In this document: piece by piece, positions 58,094-64,000 of the stretch
Layout: each line of letters starts with the position of its first letter
Position numbering within the stretch: position 1 is the first letter of the stretch
DNA from: Bacillus cereus G9842
GTDB taxonomy: Bacteria > Bacillota > Bacilli > Bacillales > Bacillaceae_G
DNA: 64,000 nucleotides
Direction: 5' to 3'
Assembly: GCF_000021305.1 (NCBI RefSeq)
Contig: NC_011772.1
Span: forward strand, 3,200,001-3,264,000
Program-made: the position numbers and the translations under genes
The notes under the pieces: model-generated
Seen by the model: the letters and a program-made list of their open reading frames with translations, nothing else
What the model was told of the DNA's origin: nothing
The model's database searches: none

Positions 58094-59092
58094 TCAGCGC
58101 CCCCTCTCAAATCCAATCCGTTTTTTAATTTCAGCTAAATTTACCTTCGCGATTTCTCTTGCCCGCTCAGCACCTTTTTCTAACGCTTCGTATAATAAAT
58201 TTGGCTCATTCATATACCTAGCGTATTTCTCACGAGGTCCAGCTAACTCACGATCTACAACGCGAAACAACTCTTTTTTCACATCACCCCATCCGATTCC
58301 AGTCTCATATTTTTCACGGATCGACTGTATTTCAGCCTCTGTCGCAAATTCTTTATAAATTATAAATAACGTTTCTAGTTCTTTCGGTTCATTCGGAAGT
58401 GAAGAATCTGTTTTGATTTTAAATATTAACTTTCGTAGTTTTTCTTTCTCTGCAAATAATGGGATTACATTCCCGTAACTTTTACTCATCTTTCTTCCAT
58501 CAAGTCCTAGTAATATTGCTCCTTCTTCTTGTATGACATACTCCGGAAGTGTAAATGTCGTGCCGAATGTATGATTAAAATACGTCGCAATATCACGTGC
58601 AATTTCAATATGCTGAATTTGATCTTTCCCAACTGGTACATGAGTAGCTTGAAATAGTAATATATCCGCCGCCATTAAGATCGGATACGTATATAATCCC
58701 ATATTCACTCCTGCATCTATCTCTAAACCCGCTTCTTTATTTTGCTCCACCTTCGCTTTATACGCATGAGCACGGTTCATAAGTCCTTTCGGAGTTAAGC
58801 AAGCTAATATCCAAGCTAATTCTAGAATCTCCGGCACTTCTGTTTGTCGATAAAAAATAACATCTTCCCCAAGTCCAAGCGATAACCAAGTAGCTGCTAC
58901 CTCTTTCGTATAACTGCTGAACTTTTCTGAATCATGCACAGCATTTAACGCATGATAATCAGCTATAAAGTACAATGCTTTTCCTTCATTATTCTTTGAC
59001 ATTTGTAATGCAGGTTTAATCGCGCCAATATAATTTCCTAAATGCGGATAACCTGTCGGCTTAATTCCTGTTAACATTATTTTTTCACTCAC
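58094..59092 (-). CDS. trpS2: Tryptophanyl-tRNA synthetase, second type (TrpS2)
   Basis: A 332-aa class I synthetase: MLTGIKPTGYPHLGNYIGAI (HIGH-type PHLGN), IADYHALNAVHDSEKFSSYT, GLMNRAHAYKAKVEQN, VPVGKDQIQHIEIARDIATY, and the KMSKS loop DGRKMSKSYGNVIPL. All catalytic motifs present. It belongs to the subtype distinct from the housekeeping Bacillus TrpS (which starts FSGIQPSG). GTG 59092 follows AAAGGAGGAG at 5 nt; upstream starts lie in the leader. A T-box leader shows it is induced by tryptophan-tRNA starvation. Confidence 0.88.
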   Translation of the reverse strand: MSEKIMLTGIKPTGYPHLGNYIGAIKPALQMSKNNEGKALYFIADYHALNAVHDSEKFSSYTKEVAATWLSLGLGEDVIFYRQTEVPEILELAWILACLTPKGLMNRAHAYKAKVEQNKEAGLEIDAGVNMGLYTYPILMAADILLFQATHVPVGKDQIQHIEIARDIATYFNHTFGTTFTLPEYVIQEEGAILLGLDGRKMSKSYGNVIPLFAEKEKLRKLIFKIKTDSSLPNEPKELETLFIIYKEFATEAEIQSIREKYETGIGWGDVKKELFRVVDRELAGPREKYARYMNEPNLLYEALEKGAERAREIAKVNLAEIKKRIGFERGR

Positions 59093-59100
59093 ACTAACTC

Positions 59101-59340
59101 CTCCTTTCTCAAAATAAAAAGAGCCTCTCATCCTTAAAAAGGACGAGAAACTCCCGCGGTACCACCTTAATTAGCTATCATTATAGCTCACTTCAACTTC
59201 TTAACGTGAAGTAACCGTCTTTACCTACTCATTTCAGTTAGAAGCTCCAGAGCCCATTCCATATTCATCCCTTACTGATTCTCACCACATATCAGCTCTC
59301 TGAAAAGTTTCGAATATGTACTCTTCTCTTTCATTGCTTT
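59101..59340 (-). ncRNA. T-box leader (Trp-specific) of trpS2
   Basis: On the minus strand the T-box core AAGGTGGTACCGCGGG is present, followed by GACGAGA... pairing with the CTCGTCC terminator arm and a T-run (59115-59150). The Stem I side contains GGGATGAATATGGAATGGGC, offering a TGG specifier triplet. Uncharged tRNA-Trp should promote antitermination. Confidence 0.92.
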
Positions 59341-59482
59341 TTCGTTATTTTTTTACAGTTTATCACATTTCACTTCCAAACAAACCCGAATTTTCTATTT
59401 TATATAGCAGGAATTTCCACTTCAATTGTCTAATCTTATATAGGTTTGCAGAAATATTCAAAACAACTTTGGAGGTTTTTTC

Positions 59483-60640
59483 ATGGTAAAATATATATCC
59501 ATTTTAGGTTCCACAGGATCCATCGGCACATCTGCATTAGATGTTATTTCAGCTCATCCTGAACATTTCAAAATCGTCGGTTTAACCGCAAATTATAACA
59601 TTGATCTTCTTGAGCAACAAATCAAAACGTTTCAACCTCGTATTGTAAGCGTTGCGACAAAAGACTTAGCAGACACGCTTCGTACGCGTATTTCAGCAAA
59701 TACAAAAATCACACACGGGACTGATGGCTTAATTGCAGTAGCTACTCACCCTGATTCAAATCTTGTATTAAGTTCTGTTGTCGGTGTTTCAGGATTACTC
59801 CCAACAATTGAAGCATTAAAAGCGAAGAAAGATATCGCTATTGCTAATAAAGAAACTTTAGTTGCAGCTGGACATATCGTAACTGAACTAGCGAAACAAA
59901 ACGGATGTCGCTTAATTCCAGTAGATAGTGAGCATTCAGCTATTTTCCAATGTTTAAACGGAGAAAATAATAAAGAGATTGAGAAGTTAATTGTAACAGC
60001 TTCCGGTGGTGCTTTTCGTGATAAAACACGTGAAGAAATGCAAACGTTACAAGCTAAGGACGCTTTAAAACATCCAAACTGGTTAATGGGCGCAAAACTA
60101 ACGATTGATTCTGCCACATTAATGAATAAAGGATTCGAAGTAATGGAAGCGAGATGGCTATTTGATATTCCGTATGAAAAAATTGATGTAATGATTCATA
60201 AAGAAAGCATCATTCATTCTTTAGTAGAATTTATTGATGGATCAGTTATGGCACAGCTCGGTGCTCCTGATATGAGAATGCCTATTCAATATGCGTTTCA
60301 CTATCCTACTCGGCTACCTTCTTCCTATAAAAAATTAAATTTATTAGAAATCAGTAGTTTACATTTTGAAAAACCAGATTTAGAGAAGTTCCCTTGTCTA
60401 CAATACGCATATGAATGTGGCAAAATCGGTGGTACTACTCCCGCTGTATTAAATGCAGCAAATGAAATTGCGAATGCACGATTCTTAAAAAATGAAATTG
60501 TCTTTTTCGATATTGAAAAAACAATTTACAAAACAGTTGAAGCTCATCATAACGTAAAAGACCTTTCACTAGATGCTATATTGGAAGCGGATCAATGGGC
60601 GCGCCAATATGCAAATGAATTGTTAATAAAAAAGAGCTAA
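59483..60640 (+). CDS. dxr: 1-deoxy-D-xylulose-5-phosphate reductoisomerase
   Basis: A 385-aa Dxr: [20 protein letters not shown] (NADPH loop), [76 protein letters not shown] and [20 protein letters not shown]. Catalytic Asp/Glu metal ligands (VDSEHSA) are complete. It makes MEP for isoprenoid synthesis. In Bacillus the housekeeping dxr lies between cdsA and rseP; this copy stands alone, so it is probably the second dxr of the B. cereus group. Confidence 0.9.
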   Translation: MVKYISILGSTGSIGTSALDVISAHPEHFKIVGLTANYNIDLLEQQIKTFQPRIVSVATKDLADTLRTRISANTKITHGTDGLIAVATHPDSNLVLSSVVGVSGLLPTIEALKAKKDIAIANKETLVAAGHIVTELAKQNGCRLIPVDSEHSAIFQCLNGENNKEIEKLIVTASGGAFRDKTREEMQTLQAKDALKHPNWLMGAKLTIDSATLMNKGFEVMEARWLFDIPYEKIDVMIHKESIIHSLVEFIDGSVMAQLGAPDMRMPIQYAFHYPTRLPSSYKKLNLLEISSLHFEKPDLEKFPCLQYAYECGKIGGTTPAVLNAANEIANARFLKNEIVFFDIEKTIYKTVEAHHNVKDLSLDAILEADQWARQYANELLIKKS

Positions 60641-60671
60641 AACAGTTCCCACTGTTTTAGCTCTTTTTTCA
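60635..60671. terminator. Bidirectional terminator
   Basis: AAGAGCTAAAACAGT pairs with ACTGTTTTAGCTCTT around TCCC, T-run following; between the convergent dxr (+) and AI-2E transporter (-) genes. Confidence 0.9.
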
Positions 60672-61790
60672 CGTATTCAACTTAACAAATCTATAACCGT
60701 GCGTAACTAACACTTTTAATATCGCGTATCCTGGAATGGCTAAAATAATGCCCATAATCCCGAATAAGTTTCCGGCAGTTAAAATGATAAATATGATTGT
60801 AATTGGGTGAATATCTAGCTTTTTCCCCATTACTTGAGGAGAAATAAATTTACCTTCTGCTAATTGTACAACCATCATAACAATGATTACTTTTAACACC
60901 ATTGCTGGCGAGTCAATAAATGCGATAATTAACGCTGGTGTAATAGCAATAATTGGTCCTACGTACGGAACGATATTTACAATCATCGCTAAAATCGCAA
61001 GTAGTACCGCATATTTAATACCGATAATAAGGTAACCGATTAATAGCATAATACCGATAAACAAGCTCACGATAATTTGCCCTCTAATATACGAGCTAAT
61101 CGCATAGTGCATATCATCTAGTATTCTCATTGCTGCTGGTTGTCTTTGTTCTGAAATGAATTTTAAGAAGTGATTCGGCAATTGTTCGCCATCTTTTAAA
61201 AGATAGAACAATATAAATGGAACCATTACAAATGTTAAAACAACCTCTGTAACAGTACTCAAGAATCCAGTTACATTCCCAGTTACTGATGATAATGACT
61301 TTGTAAAATCAACTGTATAGTCTTTTACCATATTCGCAACATTAATATTTAAATTCTCCTGAATTTTACCAAGTAAATTACTTTCCCCGAATCTACGCGC
61401 TGCTTGTTCAATCTCATGACCAAAGTACGGTAAGTTATCAATTAATGCATCAATTTGATCTTTAATAATAGGGATAACAGTTACAACTAAAAACACAAAT
61501 AATCCGATTACTATTAAGTATATTGAGGCTATCGATACGATTCTTGAAACACCTTTCTTTTCTAAAAGTGAAACGAATGGATGCAAAATATAGAATAGCA
61601 CGCCTGCCAATAGTACTGGGAAGAAAATTGTTTTTAAAAATACGATAAACGGTGTAAAAACAAATGATATTTTTGTTAGTAATAAAATATTAATAAACAA
61701 TAACGCAAATCCAAGCAATACCGCCAAATAATTTTGTTCTCTAAAAAACTTTCTTAACTTATCTCTTTTTCTTATATTTATTTTCTCCAA
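60669..61790 (-). CDS. AI-2E/PerM-family membrane protein
   Basis: A 373-aa protein with eight helices in the AI-2E_transport (PF01594) pattern: LAVLLGFALLFINILLLTKI, FYILHPFVSLLEKKGVSRIV, PFILFYLLKDGEQLPN, YIRGQIIVSLFIGIMLLIGY, LAILAMIVNIVPYVGPIIAI TP and the C-terminal VMGKKLDIHPITIIFIILTA. The family was named for autoinducer-2 export but many members act as Na+/H+ or metabolite transporters (YdbI/YueF type). TTG 61790 is 5 nt from GAGGTGG, better than GTG 61799, which overlaps it. Confidence 0.85.
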   Translation of the reverse strand: MEKINIRKRDKLRKFFREQNYLAVLLGFALLFINILLLTKISFVFTPFIVFLKTIFFPVLLAGVLFYILHPFVSLLEKKGVSRIVSIASIYLIVIGLFVFLVVTVIPIIKDQIDALIDNLPYFGHEIEQAARRFGESNLLGKIQENLNINVANMVKDYTVDFTKSLSSVTGNVTGFLSTVTEVVLTFVMVPFILFYLLKDGEQLPNHFLKFISEQRQPAAMRILDDMHYAISSYIRGQIIVSLFIGIMLLIGYLIIGIKYAVLLAILAMIVNIVPYVGPIIAITPALIIAFIDSPAMVLKVIIVMMVVQLAEGKFISPQVMGKKLDIHPITIIFIILTAGNLFGIMGIILAIPGYAILKVLVTHGYRFVKLNT

Positions 61791-61853
61791 TGAAACCACC
61801 TCTTCGAATGATGAAAAGCCCTTATTCAGGGCTCTTCATCATAATCTATATCT

Positions 61854-62102
61854 CTATTTCCTTGCAGCTTTCACTACAAATGATACAATAAGAATTAACA
61901 CGATTGCACCTAATAATGCCGGCACGACATGAATCCCACCAAATGATGGCCCAAAGGATCCAAATAATCTACCACCTAACGAAGCACCTAATAAACCTGC
62001 GATAATATTTCCGAACATACCACCTGGGAAATTTTTACCCGTTATAGAACTAGCAATTGCACCTATAATAGCACCAACTATTAATGTGATAATCCATCCC
62101 AT
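61854..62102 (-). CDS. GlsB/YeaQ/YmgE-family membrane protein
   Basis: An 82-aa protein: MGWIITLIVGAIIGAIASSI TGKN, FGNIIAGLLGASLGGRLFG, IVSFVVKAARK at the end. The Gly-rich double helix is the Transgly_assoc/GlsB signature. It is envelope-stress related in many bacteria; exact role unknown. ATG 62102 has GGAGGAC; a longer start would place it in the leader. Confidence 0.87.
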   Translation of the reverse strand: MGWIITLIVGAIIGAIASSITGKNFPGGMFGNIIAGLLGASLGGRLFGSFGPSFGGIHVVPALLGAIVLILIVSFVVKAARK

Positions 62103-62311
62103 TTTTAGTCCTCCATTTCTATTATAGTTTGTATGATTCAATACAAACATATGTATTTATCATTGCTAATCATATTTCACTATAGAAATATATTTACTGC
62201 TATTTTACATATGGAGATACATATATTATATGCAAAAAAGAAAAATATTGTCAAACTCACCCATAAAGCAATTATATTAATATACCATATTCAAAGGAGG
62301 CTTCATTATCT

Positions 62312-62767
62312 ATGATTCTTAAGTTAAATTCCACTTCTTTTGAAGTAGCAACATCCATTTTACAAGTTCAAATTCCAGCCTATAAAGTTGAAGGGGACTA
62401 CTTAAATAGTACTGCCATACCCCGTTTATATGATACTGTAAACGATATTCAAAGTTGCGTTGAAACATTCTATGGATATTTTTCTGAAAATAAACTTGTC
62501 GGCTTTATTTCTTTTGTACAAGAAGAAAAACTAATTGATATCCACAGGTTAGTTGTATCGCCTGATTTTTTTCAAAAAGGAATTGCGACGAAACTCCTAA
62601 TTTATATATTTAACATGTTCCCTTCTTCTATGACATACATTGTACAAACAGGTAAAGCAAATACCCCTGCTATCGCATTATATAAAAAACACGGCTTCCT
62701 TGAAGTAACATACACCGAACTACCTGATGGAATAGTACTTACACAACTGAAAAAACAGAAAAAATAA
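62312..62767 (+). CDS. GNAT-family acetyltransferase
   Basis: A 151-aa single GNAT domain: EVATSILQVQIPAYKVEGDY, SENKLVGFISFVQEEKLIDI, LVVSPDFFQKGIATKLLIYI (acetyl-CoA loop Q/RxxGxA) and the final TPAIALYKKHGFLEVTYTEL. Substrate unknown. AAAGGAGG before ATG 62312. Confidence 0.87.
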   Translation: MILKLNSTSFEVATSILQVQIPAYKVEGDYLNSTAIPRLYDTVNDIQSCVETFYGYFSENKLVGFISFVQEEKLIDIHRLVVSPDFFQKGIATKLLIYIFNMFPSSMTYIVQTGKANTPAIALYKKHGFLEVTYTELPDGIVLTQLKKQKK

Positions 62768-62812
62768 AATAATTTGACTAATCGTTTTATTTATGTTACC
62801 TTTTACCTTATA

Positions 62813-62962
62813 ATACCTTTTGCTGAGTCCAAATTTTGGAGCGGGGGAACCAATTTTGTAGCTATGCTACTTGGGGCGAATCTTTTTTTAAGTAGGGAAA
62901 CTCTCACTTCCCGAGTCCGACAGCTAACCTCGTAAGCGTAATGGGAGAGGAAGGTGCTTTTT
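62813..62962 (+). ncRNA. c-di-AMP riboswitch (ydaO/yuaA type)
   Basis: Plus-strand ydaO hallmarks in order: CTGAGTCC, GGAGCGGGGGAACCA, GTAGCTATGCTAC hairpin, TTGGGGCGAATCTT, TAGGGA stem and CCGAGTCCGACAGCTAACCT CGTAAGCG, which ends the family consensus. Such elements bind c-di-AMP and shut off genes for potassium uptake, osmolyte transport or cell-wall enzymes. Here the next gene is a 47-aa ORF of unknown role. Confidence 0.9.
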
Positions 62963-63051
62963 GCCTATGTTACACATTTTGCCTCCTTAATTATAAATAT
63001 GGGATCGATATCAAATAGTCACCTATATTTATAGAAAAGGAGATATGTATT

Positions 63052-63195
63052 ATGTTACGTTTATCTGATCACGCAATAAAAATGATGGAGCAAAGACTTC
63101 GACTCGAACAACATCGCACATATCAAGCAAATAAAATTGTAGATAACTTACATCACAAATACTTCTTTCAACATATTTTTCAGCCAAAAAGATAA
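63052..63195 (+). CDS. 47-aa protein downstream of the c-di-AMP riboswitch
   Basis: ATG 63052 behind AAAAGGAGATATG encodes MLRLSDHAIKMMEQRLRLEQ, then HRTYQANKIVDNLHHKYFFQ and HIFQPKR. It is rich in His, Gln, Arg and Lys with an amphipathic helix and no membrane segment. No family recognised. It is the only gene between the riboswitch and a bcr1 repeat, so it is the most likely target. Too short for routine prediction; support is the ribosome site, frame and position. Confidence 0.55.
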   Translation: MLRLSDHAIKMMEQRLRLEQHRTYQANKIVDNLHHKYFFQHIFQPKR

Positions 63196-63196
63196 A

Positions 63197-63345
63197 GCAA
63201 AACTAATAATCAGTGGGGGCATCCCCACTGATTATTAGTTAAACCAATCGGGCTTTTACGGTCCGTTGATCTATCACCTAACTTCTTTACTCTAGCTGAA
63301 TTTTGTAGTGGGTGTCTTACTGCCCGTTAATGCAGGATAAAAAAT
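63197..63345 (+). repeat. bcr1-like repeat, near full length
   Basis: Contains AATCAGTGGGG/CCCCACTGATT as a perfect stem (63209-63237), then TTAGTTAAACCAATCGGGCT, CACCTAACTTCTTT, CTGAATTTTG and TCTTACTGCCCGTTAATGC AGGATAAAA. Same order as bcr1 of the B. cereus group and as the ends of the copy at 37836. Lies directly after the 47-aa ORF, before the BclA-like gene's terminator. Confidence 0.82.
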
Positions 63346-63360
63346 TGTTCATTTAACATC

Positions 63361-63402
63361 AAAAACACAAGGTGTGTCTAAAAAGACATTCCTTGTGTTT
63401 TT
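63361..63402 (-). terminator. Terminator of the collagen-like gene
   Basis: AAAAACACAAGG pairs with CCTTGTGTTTTT, with an inner TGTCT/AGACA stem; on the minus strand a T-run follows. Confidence 0.85.
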
Positions 63403-63409
63403 ATATTTC

Positions 63410-64000
<591 letters not shown>

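Overview
The window looks like chromosomal DNA from the Bacillus cereus group (cereus/thuringiensis/anthracis cluster). Grounds: low GC with strong AGGAGG-type ribosome binding sites, two copies of a bcr1-like repeat, a BclA-type collagen-like exosporium protein, an IS231-like remnant, duplicated synthetases of the HisS2/TrpS2 type, and Bacillus riboswitch families. This is inferred from recognised families; no database was searched.

1-8.3 kb is accessory. A minus-strand type VII secretion (T7SS) toxin operon runs 7713 to 3666: YwqH-like helper, WXG100-like protein, EsaE-like DUF5081 protein, a second small helical protein, a 566-aa pre-toxin protein ending in an AHH-type nuclease, and its translationally coupled presumed immunity gene. 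Downstream lie a compact serine recombinase and an IS110-family element, then an orphan YeeF/EsaD-type DNase toxin tip (317-847) followed by a YezG/EsaG-type immunity gene running off the left edge. The orphan tip begins at a 13-bp sequence identical to the linker of the intact toxin, so this looks like a toxin-tip exchange site later invaded by mobile DNA.

8.3-22.4 kb is mixed: cell-envelope enzymes (VanY-type carboxypeptidase with a probable ATT start, CapA-like protein, class C beta-lactamase-like hydrolase), MFS transporters, a MarR-MFS operon, an AtoE transporter beside scraps of a second AtoE gene and of an IS231-like transposase, and a SAM-I riboswitch in front of a small gene of unknown function.

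22.5-28.7 kb is a probable vitamin (most likely cobalamin) uptake operon: a cell-wall-anchored protein laid out like mammalian intrinsic factor (DUF4430 beta domain, 13-residue repeats, alpha/alpha barrel, LPXTG), here split by a frameshift in a six-A run; a DUF4430 lipoprotein; and ECF transporter T, A-A and S components. It is preceded by an unidentified leader with its own terminator.

28.8-47.8 kb carries transporters, secreted proteins, a guanine-type riboswitch controlling a nucleosidase lipoprotein, a second HisRS behind a leader peptide with three consecutive His codons, an HxlR/nitroreductase pair, a short pyruvate kinase, an SDR, an ABC exporter and a DUF3796/XRE pair.

47.8-64 kb is mostly housekeeping: HAD and tyrosine phosphatases, GNATs, Nudix, a ROK regulator with three perfect operator copies (its own gene and a maltose acetyltransferase), T-box-controlled TrpS2, a Dxr paralogue, an AI-2E family transporter, a c-di-AMP riboswitch in front of a 47-aa ORF, a bcr1 element and the C-terminal part of a BclA-like exosporium protein running off the right edge.
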